A stretch of 64,000 nucleotides of DNA from Lampris incognitus (lineage: Eukaryota > Chordata > Actinopteri > Lampriformes > Lampridae), in the NCBI RefSeq assembly GCF_029633865.1, contig NC_079212.1, forward strand, positions 86,048,172 to 86,112,171, written 5' to 3'. This document shows positions 36,301-47,441 of this stretch, piece by piece. Each line of letters starts with the position of its first letter. Position 1 is the stretch's first letter. The notes beneath the pieces are model-generated. The model searched no databases and was not told the origin of the DNA. It worked only from the letters and a program-made list of their open reading frames with translations. Position numbers and translations under genes: made by a program.

Positions 36301-39300
36301 TATTATACGTTAAAAATACTATATGGCTCTCAATGAAATATATTTAGAAATATTTGGCTTTTATGGCTCTCCCAGTCAAAAAGGTTCCCGACCCCTGCCT
36401 TAGACCCTCGCATCAGATAAGAAACAACCCCCTAAAAAAAACCTTTAACAGGAAAAAAATGGGAAGAAACTTCAGTGAGAACAACAGAGGAGGGATCTCT
36501 CTCCCAAGATGGGCAGACATGCAATGGAGGTTGCGTGTACACAATTTACAGAATACAAGATTGAAAGAGGATAACAAAAATATAATGGAATTATAAGATA
36601 TATCAAGAATACGATGTCAAGCAGTGTCCAGATTCCACCGGCACAGCCTAGGACCTGGGCCACATGACCACTATCACTACGTAGACCTGGCAGGAGGACA
36701 GACTACACATGGACACAGGGGAGACACATCACACCATTCACATATACAGGAGAAGAGACTAGAAAAAACATTAGTCACACATCAGAGTGAAAGAAGGATT
36801 CAACATTGAAACAGGATAACAAAATTGTATGGATTTATAAAATGTATAAAGAATGTGATGAGGAGGATGCTTAGCAGTATCCAGGTAGCAAGCACCATCA
36901 CCATGGAGACCTGGGAGGAGGACAGACTACACGTTTACACAAGGGAGACTCACGTCACACCATTCACATACACAGGAGAAGAGACAAGAGAACACATCAT
37001 TCAGAGAGAGAAAAGACATATGAGAGAAAAGAGAACAGTTGTAATATTCAGTAATCTACGCTATAATCTTGTCAGCAGAACAGTGCTTTGTAAATTCATT
37101 AAGACAGAAACCGACCCGCCATTCACTACAGGTGGTGAAGTACTCAATTTAAAGGCAACTAATTGTAAATTAAGGCAAAAAGATGAGTTTAAGTTTGGAT
37201 TTAAATCGCTCAACAGACACTTGATTGTCGGGTGACAGCAGGCAGGTAATTCCACAAGAAGGGGGCTGATAGGAGAGAGCCCTGCCACCAACCCTGTATT
37301 TTGGGAGCAGAGAACTTGAGATGGAATGTGTGGTTCAAGGAGATCAGACAGCTATGATGGGGCAAGCCCATTTAGGATGTTATAAGTTAGCAGAAGCACC
37401 TTGAAGTCTGATCTAACATAGATAGGAAGCATATGAAGGGAGGCACGAATTGGTGTAATATGGTCAAATTTTCTAGTTTTAGTTAGGACTCTAGCTGCAG
37501 CATTTTGAACCGTCTCAAGACTTTTAGTACTAGCATGTGGCAGAACTGAAAAGAGAACATTACAGCAGTCATATCTGGATGAAACAAATGCACGTAATAG
37601 AGTCTCTGAGTCAACCATGGACAGGAAAGACCGAATTTTAGCTATTTTACGTAAGTGAGAAAAAAGACAGTCTTGGTGATTACTTTAATGTGTTTATCAA
37701 AGGAAAGGCTGGGCTCAAACGTAACACCCAAGATTTTTGGCTGCCACACTTTGTAAAATCAGAGTTGTCGAATGTTATTGCTACTTGATCAAATTGGTGT
37801 CTGTGTGTAGCAGGACCAACAACCAGCGTCCGAGTTTTATCCGAATTTAAAAGCAGGAAATTAAGTGACATCCAGTTTTTCACAGTAGTCAAGCAGGCCT
37901 CTAAATTAGTAATTTGAGTATGATCATCAGCCCTTATACGTACATACAGTTGAGTATCATCTGCATACTAATGTAAATTTATTCTATGACTGCCTGTAAT
38001 TTGGCCAAGATGTGAAATATAAAGAGAGAAAAGTAGAGGACCACGAACCAAGCCCTGAGGTATGCCATATCAGAGAATTTTGATGTAATATTATTTTAGC
38101 AGATACATTGTGTTCTTCCATATAAATAGGACTTAAGACAAGCAAGAACTAGGCCAGAGACGTCAAAATTACAATTTATTCTGTCTAACAGTATACAGTA
38201 CCTGGGTTCGAGCCCCGGGGTAGACCAACCTTGGGGGTCATCCCGGGTCGTTCTCTGTGTGGAGTTTTCATGGTCTCCCCATGTCTGTTTGGGTTTCCTC
38301 CCACAGTCAAAAGACATGTAGGTCAGGTGAATCGGACATACCAAATTATCCATAGGTGCGAATATGTGTGTGTGTTTTGGCCCTGTGATTGTCTGGTGGT
38401 CTGTCCAGGGTGTCTCCCCACCTTCCGCCCAATGACTGCTGGGATAGGCTCCAACATCCCCGTGACCCTGAGAGCAGGATAAGTGGTTTGGCTGCACTGA
38501 GGTCCAGTTTTAGAAGCACAGAGGTTGAATCAAAGTCCATTGCAAGTAGAAGATCCTTTACCACTCTGGTCAGAGCAGTGTCAGTGGATTGACAGGCCCT
38601 GAAAGCTGATTGAAAAGGTTCATATATTTATCGTTTTCTTCTGTAAGGGGCCAAAAGTTATTGATACACAACTCTCTCTAGTACTTTAGAAAAGAGAGAA
38701 AGATTAGAGACTGGTCAATAGTTAAGAGACTCTGGATCGAGGTGTGTTTTCTTGAGTAGAGGTTTGACCACAGTTGTCGTAAAACTGCTGGGAACAGTGC
38801 CAGTAGTAAGTGATAAATTAACAATGTCTAGCATTGTAGAAAAGACCAGAGGTCTTTAAAAAGTTTGGCTGGTAAAGGGTCAAGTAGGCAAGTGGTTTGT
38901 TTAGAAGCTGACGCACTTAGTCAAAGTATCAAGAGAGATAGTCTCAAAAGCTGTAATAACAGGGACTATCAATGACTCATTGTATAGATTTGAATCTGCG
39001 GGTGTAGCTGGATTTTAAGAACTAATTTTGTATCTGATCTCATCAACCTTAATGCAGAAAAAGTCTAGAAACTCATGGGCCGTGAATGGGGAGCAGCTAA
39101 TAGATGGCTGCTTTTTAGTTAATTTAGTTAGTGCCAAAGAAAAATTTGGGATGATATTGATTGAGATAAATATACTGCTTTCACAGCAGATAAAGCACAC
39201 TTGTGTTTCAATAAACAAACACTCATGCCAAAATTGGTAAAAACTTCCAATTTTGATTTTCATCATTTACATTCCAGTCTCCTGCAGGCCCACTTAAGAG

Positions 39301-42300
39301 CACCTGCCTTGCCATTAAACCAGGGTGTAGGCCTCTTTAGTCACCTAGCTCTGGAAGTGAGAGGTACAACTGAATTGAGGAGACTAGAGAGGGCCACATT
39401 TAAGTCACTAGCGAGATTTCCCACAGAGCCTGTCGCTACAGTGAAAGAATCCAAGACTTCAAGCAGCTGCTGGCAAAATGCAGCTATAGTGGATGGACCA
39501 ATGTGGCAAGTAGCAGTTACAGCTGTGCCGACGTTAAAATTACAGGCCCGTGATACCTCAAATTTAGTGAGAAAATTATGTTACAAGCAGATGTGGTTGG
39601 CAAGACAGTCGGATCAGAAACAGCCAGTGATTAAGAACAAATCAAGGGCATTATCAATGCATTGAGTCGACTCTGGAACAAACTGAGCGAACCAAAAAGT
39701 ATCAACAGGTGCCAGAAAGGCTTTACTTAGAGGGTCATTATCCCTATTCAGATGAATATTGAAGTCACCAAGAATTAGACGTTGTCCTGATATAATTTCA
39801 ACCGAAAGAAGCTGCTCTAACTCATGGACACTCTCTAGTAGAGACAACCTGTGTGTTACTGCGGAACAGTCACCACACACCATCCTTTTGTCAAGGCTGC
39901 TTTGACTGCAAATGCAATAAAGTTAACTGCTAAGCTAGGCTAAGCTTGAAGCTAGTAAACAGACTATGAACGAAAGGCTGCCCACTAACATGAGTGGTTA
40001 GAGAAAGAAAACTAGTGAATCTGGTGATAAGTGAACTAAGCACAGAAAATAGCCAAATCATAGGACAAATGAAGAGGTTAGAGCAGAATATAGAGGAGAA
40101 GAGAGAGTAAGAGAATAAACGGCAGATATCGATCTCACAAAGGTGAATGCCAGATGTCGGAAGCAAGACCGGAAAAGGGACATTATGATGTTAAATAGAT
40201 GGGTTTCCTGTTTACAAACATTACTGGGTGCGTGCGCAGCCAGGGGGCAAAACCGCTTTGGTGGCTCTCAAAAGATTATGAGATGCATAAGCTTTTGAGA
40301 GCTACCAAAGTGGTTCAATGAGGAAAATGTTCAACATTCCCCACCCATCCACCCATCCTGCAGTTTATTGTACAACAACTGCACGTCGTCTCTGCTGTAT
40401 CTGAGCTCTATCTTGGTTAAAAGCTCTGAGCTGTAGCTGCTTTCTGCCCCCTAGTTGTGCACGCATCTCTGTGATGACGTTGCACAGAAACCCTCCTATA
40501 TGGGGTTACCAGGGAAGGCCCAGAAGTGTTAAAAACAAGACTAGGTCAAAACTTAGTGTATGGCTGGACCATGTCTGGTCAAAGCTCGAAATTGTGGCCA
40601 ATGTGTTACAGGGATAGTCAGTGGTAGTGTCTACAATGTGAATTCCTGTGGATATTAAATGTTCATCTGCAGTTTCCTGTAGTGGTGCCAGTAATATTTG
40701 TTGTTAGAGTACTGAAGTAGCATATCATTTGACATGCATAAGCTACGTTCGATTGGGAAAAAAAAGAAGTTACAACTGTAGTTGCAAGAGCAATACTTTA
40801 CACTCAGACCTTGAAATGTTTGATTTGACAGAAAATTTAATTGTAATTATAGCTATTCTAATTATTTTAAACCCCCCCTTCATCTGTTTGTATCTGCAGA
40901 TGTCTCTTGTTTGTCTATGACTCACTCTGTATTGACAGGCGAATTCACAAAGAATGGATTGCGGCCGTTGATAGCACCACGAATTGTGCATCACTTGCAT
41001 CCGCTATCTGCCCCGTCTCAAGGTCCCATTCGGGAAAAAAATATTGTGCTAATAATATTACAGTGCAAACGCGTCCATAAAGTTTTGCAACCGAGTGCAA
41101 TTTGCCCTTGTTTTGCATCTGATTGCAATTATCCATGTGGCAAAGTATAAATGGCGGCTTTGCACCAAGAACACTGTAGGCAGGTTCAATGTCATCCTTG
41201 TATAGCAAGAATTTTTTTGACCTGCCAAGCTGTATCTGCGAATGATTTTGGTCTTAGTTAAATCAAAAGTGATGTTCTCCTGCGAAATATCCGCTCATGA
41301 GCATGCCTGGCATAACTTCTAGCTTGGCCTTTGCCAGGCTACATTCACTGCTGCCATGATCACTGACAAGTCTGGGCATCAGTTACCACCAACTCTCCCA
41401 AGACGCTAATCATTTCACTCTAACTGCTTGTGGCTGTTCGCGCTGGTGTTTCTGAATTGGACTTTTTTTTTTTGCAGTGAGGGGCATTTGCATAGAAAGG
41501 GGCCAATTCTACGCCAAATGTATGCATATTACCTAATTTAAATACATGCAGATAGCACCAGAGTGCCAAGATGCTATTTGCTTGGCAGCGTGTGCTTTGA
41601 GAATTACACTTTTTCTCTTTGTCTTATTTGTGCAGGTTGAGCGGCTGCAAAAGCCGTGCAGTCCTTTTGTAAATTCACCAGTGAGGGTTTTGTCAGAGTG
41701 ATTGTTATTTGGGTGCTTTAATTGTGCACTCTCCCTCATGCCTCTCGGCGTGCGACCGACCAACCGTGTAACTTGTGTGTAACCAATTGTGTGACATTGT
41801 TGGTCGCCTGATCCATCAGCCCAATCATGTCAAACATGATCACTCAGTCAGTCACACTAAAATGGTCAGTCAGTCACTCTAAGCGTGATCACTCAGTCAC
41901 GCTAACATGGTCAGTCAGTCAGTCGGTCACTCTAAGCGTGATCACTCAGTCACGCTAACATGGTCAGTCAGTCAGTCGGTCACTCTAAGCGTGATCACTC
42001 AGTCACGCTAACATGGTCAGTCAGTCAGTCAGTCAGTCACTCTAAGCGTGATCACTCAGTCACGCTAACACAGTCAGTCAGTCAGTCAGTCAGTCACTCT
42101 AAGCATGATCACTCAGTCACGCTAACATGGTCAGTCAGTCAGTCAGTCACTCTCAAGCATGATCACTTAGTCACGCTAACGTGGTCAGTCAGTCAGTCAG
42201 TCAGTTAGTCACTCTAAGCATGATCACTCAGTCACGCTAACATGGTCAGTCAGTCAGTCAGTCAGTTAGTCACTCTAAACATGATCACTCAGTCACGCTA

Positions 42301-44886
42301 AGATGGTCAGTCAGTCAGTCACTCAAGCATGATCACTTAGTCACGCTAACGTGGTCAGTCAGTCACTCTAAGCATGATCACTCAGTCACGCTAACATGGT
42401 CAGTCAGTCAGTCAGTTAGTCACTCTAAGCATGATCACTCAGTCACGCTAACATGGTCAGTCAGTCAGTCACTCTAAGCATGATCACTCAGTCATGCTAA
42501 CATGGTCAGTCAGTCAGTTAGTCACTCTAAGCATGATCACTCAGTCACGCTAACATGGTCAGTCAGTCAGTCACTCTCAAGCATGATCACTTAGTCCCGC
42601 TAACGTGGTCAGTCAGTCAGTCAGTCAGTCAGTCAGTTAGTCACTCTAAGCATGATCACTCAGTCACGCTAACATGGTCAGTCAGTCAGTCAGTTAGTCA
42701 CTCTAAACATGATCACTCAGTCACGCTAAGATGGTCAGTCAGTCAGTCACTCTCAAGCATTATCACTTAGTCACGCTAACGTGGTCAGTCAGTCACTCTA
42801 AGCATGATCACTCAGTCACGCTAACATGGCCAGTCAGTCAGTCAGTTAGTCACTCTAAGCATGATCACTCAGTCACGCTAACATGGTCAGTCAGTCAGTC
42901 AGTTAGTCACTCTAAGCATGATCACTCAGTCACGCTAACATGGTCAGTCAGTCAGTCAGTCACTCTAAGCATGATCACTCAGTCACGCTAACATGGTCAG
43001 TCAGTCAGTTAGTCACTCTAAGCATGATCACTCAGTCACGCTAACATGGTCAGTCAGTCAGTCACTCTAAGCATGATCACTCAGTCATGCTAACATGGTC
43101 AGTCAGTCAGTCAGTTAGTCACTGTAAGCATGATCACTCAGTCACGCTAACATGGTCAGTCAGTCAGTCAGTCGAGGACATTCATGTTTGTAGGGCTGGC
43201 CTGCTGGCCGGTCCAGCTAAAAACGGTAAACAAGCAAGCATGGAAGGACACACGGGCACAAGGATGTTCAGCCTGGGGTACTGGGTGCACTGGTATACCT
43301 ACATTTACAAAGAAGCACTACATTAACAACAAGGATTTAAGATGGTACATAAAAAACACACACAAAATCAGAAGAATGCAAGCATTTGCTAATCCGACTT
43401 ATAAAAGTAAACTAGGTGTGTAAAATGATTTTACACACCTAGTTTATTCATCAACCATTTATTTTAATTTTTGTTTAATGATGCTGTTTTGACAAAAATG
43501 AGTAAATTGATTTTTATTCAATTACGTCTCTTCCACTCTGTGAGGCAAGGCATTCAGATCAGGCGGTCGGTCCCATAAATGCCTTGGCCGCGAAGAAAGA
43601 AAGAAAAACGTAAAAAATTTAAAATTCCCAAACTCACAATCGTACAAAACAAGTTTCAGCATCATACAGGGAAAAGTGATATGTTGCAAAGTGCTGTCCC
43701 ATTCGTCTTTATACCATTCAAGCCCTGCAGCCTCTCACACTAACTTACTGGGTGATGTCAGTTAAGTCCGTGAGGGTCCAGGGCTTAGGCCTTAAGGGGG
43801 ACGTTGGGACTGGGCCCATAGATGCATCTATGCCGATCCATCATGTGGCGCATGCGTGTAATTTGACTGGCACAGAATCAGATGTATCTGAGACTGACCG
43901 GCCAGTCACCAGTCATGGCCGATCAAGCTGAAAATGGGCCGATTCCTGTCACCAGCCGATTGATTGGTGCATCTGCATTGAAAACCCAACTTGTTATACC
44001 CCAAGAATGACTTGGCTGCGCGAATTCGCGTTTGCAGCGGCCTTACCCAGTACCATCCGTGCAGCGTCTTTGTCCACATCTGCGTCTAAATTTTGTCTTC
44101 GTTTGATGGCTGGGAGTGCGGGGCAGGCTAAGCTAATTGCTAGTCCATGCAGACCGGCAGTTCCGGTAACACTGATGGCGGTCTGGCGGCGGCCTTACCT
44201 GGCGTTGACTGTGGTGTTTGTTTCGGATGTCATCTTGAGGAGTGCGGGGAGGTGCGTCGAGGGTGTCTGGCTGGGGGAGCTGGCGCTGGATCGGCTGGGA
44301 GAGCTTGGTCTGCTTCATCCGGTGGGTCCGGGGACCATGGCCTTTGCCTGGAGCTACGCCTGAAGGGGGAAATGTCGAGCGCGTTCTGACAGGAAGCGGG
44401 GCGGGCTAAGCTAACTGCTAGCCCATGCAGACCGGTGGTGCCAGCAGTTATCCTGGCTGGTGTTCGTTCCCTTGGACAGTGATTTTTTTTTTTTTTTAGT
44501 TTGGATATATGTGTTAGTTTGGATATGTGTGTTCTTGTAGTGTTTGGATGTGTTGTTGTCTTTGTGTTGTACTGCTGTGGGCTGGGGGAACAGCATTTCA
44601 TTTAATGTGCGCAGGTACAAAATGAAATGACAAAGTGTTCCTGATTCCTGATCAAGCTGACGGTTGGCCGATTCTGGTCCCCGGCTGATTGATCAGTGCA
44701 TCTCCATTGAAAACCCAGCTGGTTATGCCCCAACAATGACTTGTCGCCATGATGTGAAGGAAGTGTGTGTCTACTAAACATGTTTGACGGTGTAATTGTG
44801 CTCCTTGATCCACAGCTTGGTGGATGACCGCTGCGTTGTCCAGCCTGACACAGGGGACCTCAACAACCCTCCAAAGAAGTTCAGAG
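14907..44886 (+). CDS. ITPR1: ITPR1, IP3 receptor type 1 (5' part; continues past window)
   Basis: Ligand-gated calcium channel of the ER membrane, opened by inositol 1,4,5-trisphosphate. The full protein is about 2700 residues; only the first 54 codons plus one base are here, the start of the N-terminal suppressor domain. Two coding exons: 14907-14998 and 44816-44886. They join in phase (GG|C, glycine 31) across a 29.8-kb intron. [20 protein letters not shown] at the start and [20 protein letters not shown] in the second exon fit ITPR1; ITPR2, as I remember it, begins MTEKMSSFLYIGDIV. The SUMF1 neighbour agrees. Teleosts can have itpr1a and itpr1b; I cannot tell which this is. The next exon (expected to start DCLFKLCPMNRY) was not found, so it lies beyond 64000. 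Confidence 0.95.
15019..15078. repeat. (TG)n(CG)n microsatellite
   Basis: About 20 TG units followed by alternating CG/TG, just after the ITPR1 start-codon exon. Alternating purine-pyrimidine sequence of this kind can adopt Z-DNA. Confidence 0.95.
15129..15676 (+). repeat. Left TIR of the Academ-like element
   Basis: Pairs with 21340-21920. Very high identity, with a few single-base differences and one length difference next to the outer 16 bp. Confidence 0.92.
15984..20662 (-). pseudogene. Academ-like transposase, two single-base frameshifts
   Basis: One open frame of 1381 codons (16517-20662, start [11 protein letters not shown]) holds nearly the whole protein. N-terminus: two putative zinc sites, C20/C24 with YHRKC (H73, C76) and CIFC (C123/C126) with YHRSC (H182, C185). 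Near residues 1265-1352: [11 protein letters not shown], then [12 protein letters not shown], then GLHAFTG, resembling the acidic motifs of XPG/FEN-type nucleases. The frame then slips by one extra base near 16605 (continuation [18 protein letters not shown]) and again near 16440-16446 in an A run. The last part (15984-16440) has a CXC-type cluster, [15 protein letters not shown] followed by [10 protein letters not shown]. Two lone indels in over 4.6 kb mean recent inactivation, assembly error or an unseen intron. Function as a transposase is inferred. Confidence 0.8.
21340..21920 (-). repeat. Right TIR of the Academ-like element
   Basis: Inverted copy of 15129-15676. CCCATGGACTA recurs at 21331-21342 just inside this TIR, echoing the outer terminus. 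Confidence 0.92.
21921..22614. other. ITPR1 intron 2, no gene; (GT)n at 22044-22072
   Basis: Between the transposon and the minisatellite. Holds a GT microsatellite. No conserved coding frame recognised. Confidence 0.5.
22615..28140. repeat. 5.5-kb minisatellite, 29-bp unit, about 190 copies
   Basis: The unit is GTATCAGTCCAGCTGTGTGG followed by GACGGGTYA. Variants carry an extra TTAG, lack the CCAGCTGTGTGG stretch, or have CCGT or CTGT for CAGT. Marker variants recur about 1.53-1.57 kb apart, showing higher-order duplication. Because 29 is not a multiple of 3 and the unit has no stop on the plus strand, long ORFs with a 29-residue period appear; they are artefacts. Confidence 0.97.
28142..29940. 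other. ITPR1 intron 2, microsatellites only
   Basis: Contains C(15) at 28440, (CA)n at 28808-28850 and 29320-29352, and an AT-rich segment at 28885-29215 with ATATTGTGATATATTGTGAT that looks like MITE sequence. No gene recognised. Confidence 0.5.
29953..30075. repeat. Fragment of a dispersed GATGCACCGAT repeat
   Basis: GAGATGCACCGATTGTAG with GGCCGATTT echoes the CCGGCCGATT...GGTGCATC sequence at 43870-43985 and 44650-44720. Probably a DNA-transposon-derived repeat, not classified. Confidence 0.4.
30410..31388 (+). mobile_element. Helitron, non-autonomous
   Basis: 5' end TCTATATATATATACTATAA then AGCGAGAGTGTATG; 3' end CCCCGGGCAACGCCGGATAC followed by GTCTGCTAG|T. These match the TC...CTAG termini and GC-rich stem of Helitrons, and the AAGCGAGAGTG and GGGCAACGCCGG blocks recur in animal Helitrons. 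No Rep/helicase ORF. The 5' block occurs twice, at 30410 and about 30757. Confidence 0.65.
31409..31641 (+). mobile_element. SINE family A, 5' half, joined to RTE
   Basis: tRNA-like head GGCATAGTGGTGCAGTGGTT with a B box (GGTTTGAGCCC), then the body up to TCCATAGATGTGAGGATCGG. The 3' part is missing; RTE sequence starts directly. Confidence 0.8.
31642..33850 (-). pseudogene. RTE-type LINE, 5' part, missing its 3' end
   Basis: On the minus strand, starting from the right: 5' leader with ACGCCGGATGCCCTTCC (plus strand, about 33775-33791); apurinic endonuclease remnants ([20 protein letters not shown], about 33490-33600); a linker rich in K/E (32368-32835); the start of the RT domain ([20 protein letters not shown], about 31760-31840); then [15 protein letters not shown]. 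It stops in mid-RT before the catalytic YADD. Several frameshifts. Losing the 3' end is unusual for a LINE. Confidence 0.8.
34010..36397 (+). mobile_element. hAT transposon, 2388 bp, with 8-bp target duplication
   Basis: Ends CAGCGGTCGGGAACC and GGTTCCCGACCCCTG are inverted with one mismatch in 15. CCTTAGAC occurs exactly on each side (34002-34009, 36398-36405), the 8-bp duplication expected of hAT. It interrupts the 3' part of the L2-like LINE. Confidence 0.95.
34346..36281 (+). pseudogene. hAT transposase (ZBED5/GTF2IRD2-like type), one frameshift
   Basis: Frame 1 (34346-34855, start [13 protein letters not shown]) has a BED zinc finger: C32, C35, H50, H54/H55. One base is missing near 34848, so frame 1 ends at ATTAA while the protein carries on in another frame ([18 protein letters not shown] then [13 protein letters not shown]). 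The second open frame reaches 36281, with [39 protein letters not shown] and the C-terminal hAT dimerisation block ([20 protein letters not shown]). Apart from one base the element looks whole. A domesticated gene is unlikely, given intact TIRs and target duplication. Confidence 0.9.
38198..38492 (+). mobile_element. SINE family A inside the L2-like LINE
   Basis: Starts at the B box (CTGGGTTCGAGCCCC) and runs to GAGCAGGATAAGTGGTTTGG. The A-box part of the head is missing. It separates the YADD part of the LINE RT from its upstream part. Confidence 0.8.
40253..40313. repeat. 22-bp hairpin
   Basis: Arms 40253-40274 (CCGCTTTGGTGGCTCTCAAA, AG) and 40292-40313 match at 20 of 22 positions; 17-nt loop. 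Probably the core of a small fold-back element. Confidence 0.8.
40320..41815. other. ITPR1 intron 2, nothing recognised
   Basis: Unique-looking intron sequence with short runs of A and T. No gene or repeat family identified. Confidence 0.4.
41820..43172. repeat. GTCA-rich minisatellite, about 24 units of 49-65 bp
   Basis: Each unit holds GATCACTCAGTCACGCTAAC, ATGG, (TCAG)n and TCACTCTAAGC. Unit length varies in 4-bp steps because the inner TCAG run varies. Plus-strand frames stay open and read [19 protein letters not shown]; they are not genes. Confidence 0.95.
43180..43820. other. ITPR1 intron 2, nothing recognised
   Basis: AT-rich. One fold-back, AAACTAGGTGTGTAAAATGA meeting TTTTACACACCTAGTTT near 43409-43445, gives an inverted repeat of about 17-18 bp. 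No gene. Confidence 0.45.
43830..44740. repeat. Direct repeat flanking a roughly 650-bp insertion
   Basis: About 95 bp ending GAAAACCCAACTTGTTATAC (43912-44005) recur at 44650-44740 with roughly 80% identity. Between them is GC-richer sequence ending in a T run, GTTTGGATATGTGTGTTCTT, CATTTCATTTAATG and ATTCCTGATTCCTGAT, which looks like a retroelement 3' end. It lies just before the second ITPR1 coding exon. Confidence 0.5.
44816..44886 (+). CDS. ITPR1: ITPR1 second coding exon
   Basis: Acceptor ATCCACAG|C, donor CAGAG|GTAAGA. Completes Gly31, encodes [10 protein letters not shown] to NNPPKKFR (residues 32-54) and the first base of the next codon. A 71-bp exon without an ATG. Confidence 0.95.
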
Positions 44887-46046
44887 GTAAGAGGCATAAA
44901 TCCCCCCAGTGCTCTGGAGGCTTGACCTCATCTGACTAACTGCTGTGTGTTGAGCCGTCCGCTCCGGGAGAGACACACTGCTGGATGTGTTGTGCTGACG
45001 TCGCTCTGGTGATAGCCCCAAAGTCTCAGTCCTCTGGACTTCAAACAGGACTGCCTTTGACAAGGATAATCTGACGCGGCTGTGTTTGTATGCATGCAAG
45101 CCCATGAGTGTGTGCGTACTCCCGGAGTGCTCGCTTCTGTAAGTGTGTTTGCCTGAGAGGGAGATTTTTGCTGCAGATGGAGGCAATTGGGGCTGATTTT
45201 GATTTGTTGGCGAACACTTGGGGGGGGGGGGGGGGCAAAAAAACAAGTGCTTTCCAACCCAAAGTCTTGAGAGCCTTTCTGAGTGCAGCCACTATTATTA
45301 GCTCAGACACAGGAAGTAGAACCCATGACCCTTGGTTCTCAGGCTGAAAGTTTATGCCTCAAGAGAGCCAGCCAGCCAACAATGTTACACTGAGTGTGAA
45401 TGCATTGTGTGTTTTTTTGGGGTTTTTTTTGGCCGGTTAATGTGTATTGTAGGAGTTGTGACAAAATACACTAGAGTACCATTTTTTTTGTTGTTATTCA
45501 TCCATCACAGCGACGAGGACCATCTAGTCATCCTGTTATGGATGACTGGTGACTTGCGCAATGATTAAAGTGAGGAAGAGTTGCGCATCATCAACCCCAC
45601 TCTCTCGCCCGAGACCACCTACTACCAGTGGCAAGACTAGCGAGATGACTGGCAATGGAGATGGATGCAGATTGTTCCTCAGGGTTTCTTCCCAAAGCCT
45701 TTCCCGTAGACGAGTATACCCGCAAGGCAGCGGAGGTTTAAATCAGAGTTTTCCTTCTAGATGAACTGCCTGTCGAGGCTAACGAGCGTCATCTACCCGG
45801 GTTTGAAATCAGAGTTGTCCTCCTCCTAGACTGACTGCCAACCAAGGTTATACCGCCGGGAACCCGGTGGCCCCCGCAGCAGACTTTGTGAAAACAGGAG
45901 GTACCACGAGAAGGTGCTACTGCGTACACGTTTGCGTAGGAGCGGCCATATGCCAAGGTCCTGATGGACCCGCGGCGATCACTACACCAGGAAGCGAGAG
46001 GCCACCGCACTGCTTCGCATTGCTTTTGGCAAGTAGGACATCTGGC
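44887..46046. other. ITPR1 intron 3, dispersed repeat at 45550-45900
   Basis: The stretch with AATCAGAGTTTTCCTTCTAG at 45750 and AATCAGAGTTGTCCTCCTCC at 45810 contains a short internal duplication, probably an unclassified interspersed repeat. G(13) at 45221. No exon recognised. Confidence 0.4.
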
Positions 46047-46253
46047 CCGATACGGTGGCGAGTATCGGGCCAAAGTACCATACTAGAGTATAGTACCCTA
46101 CTAGAGTAGGGTACTCTAGTGTGGTATAGAGTGCCATAGTAGAATATGGTACTCTATACCACGCTAGAGTACCATACTCTATTAGAGTACCATACTCTAG
46201 TGTGGTATAGAGTGCCATACTCGAGTATGGTACGCTATACCACACTAGAGTAC
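46047..46253. repeat. Cluster of interleaved palindromes (ACTCTAG/TATACC motifs)
   Basis: TAGAGTAC and GGTATAG motifs alternate in both orientations. The longest palindrome is 46193-46252, centred on CTCGAG, with few mismatches in 30-bp arms. GTACCCTACTAGAGTAGGGTAC near 46095 is another, and GGCCCGATACTCGCC/GGCCCGATACGG pair near 46047-46074. Confidence 0.85.
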
Positions 46254-46579
46254 ATACCAGCACAGTACTGGTATGTGTCTGTTACACGTTTCATGGACAT
46301 AAAAAAGCCCATTGGTATAAATGGACAGTCCAGTAAAAATGAAATATTGCTAAGTTTTTTTCAAGCCGGTAGTTCACTCCAGGCCAAGTCGTCTTTTGTG
46401 CACCTGAAATTAACACGTTGAGATGAGCTTCTTTGCTTTAGACGTCCATTTTACAGATGACAATCCTGAGTAAAACCGGCGTAGCATCATAGGTGGCGGT
46501 GGAAATGGCGTGCGGAGCGTGCAGCAGTTTGGTTGCCAGGGTTGCGGTGCAGCTTTGAAGTGTGGGATGACAAGCATTC

Positions 46580-46604
<25 letters not shown>
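46580..46604. repeat. (AC)n microsatellite
   Basis: About 12 AC units. Confidence 0.9.
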
Positions 46605-46610
<6 letters not shown>

Positions 46611-46837
46611 TGAGACTGACTCACTACTGTGTGTTGTCCTGAGACTACAGGAAGATTCTACTGTATTTATAGCTTGCAAAGCTTTGATCTGATGGCTGCG
46701 AACACAGAGGGTTTTATTTTCACCCTGGTTTCGCTGCCTTGAGTACAGTTTATCTCCTTCCAGAGACCATCACTGCCACCATGACAGATTCCCGCTGCAG
46801 ACCCATGCCTCCGAGACTGGGAAAACTCAAGACGGGT

Positions 46838-47217
<380 letters not shown>

Positions 47218-47441
47218 CTGTCTGTCTGTCCCCCTGTCTCTTTATCTGTTTGTACAATATTTGCACAAATGCAGCCCATGGCTACAGGAAGGTGGGTTAC
47301 GTGCCTGCCTGCTGATTCTTAGCCGAACTGCAATCGCCATTGGTCTAAACAGAAGTACTATAATGTAACTATAAGAACTGTGTTTTTTATTTCTTCTGAG
47401 TTTCACTTTGTAAAAATAGAAGAGCTCACAACTAATGATTC

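Larger units (their letters stand above)
33915..40170 (-). mobile_element. L2-like LINE, degenerate, with nested hAT and SINE
   Basis: Minus-strand remnants in order: endonuclease [14 protein letters not shown] (39614-39883); RT start [14 protein letters not shown] (about 38710-38780) with [12 protein letters not shown]; catalytic YADDTQLYV (about 37930-37960); [15 protein letters not shown] (37680-37892); [19 protein letters not shown] with [20 protein letters not shown] (37352-37618). The 3' region carries on to about 33915 across the hAT insertion. Stops and frameshifts abolish coding. The right boundary is approximate. Confidence 0.75.

Noticed and set aside
41960-43326. Ser/Gln/His-rich repeated ORFs
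   Set aside because: Translation of the GTCA-rich array.
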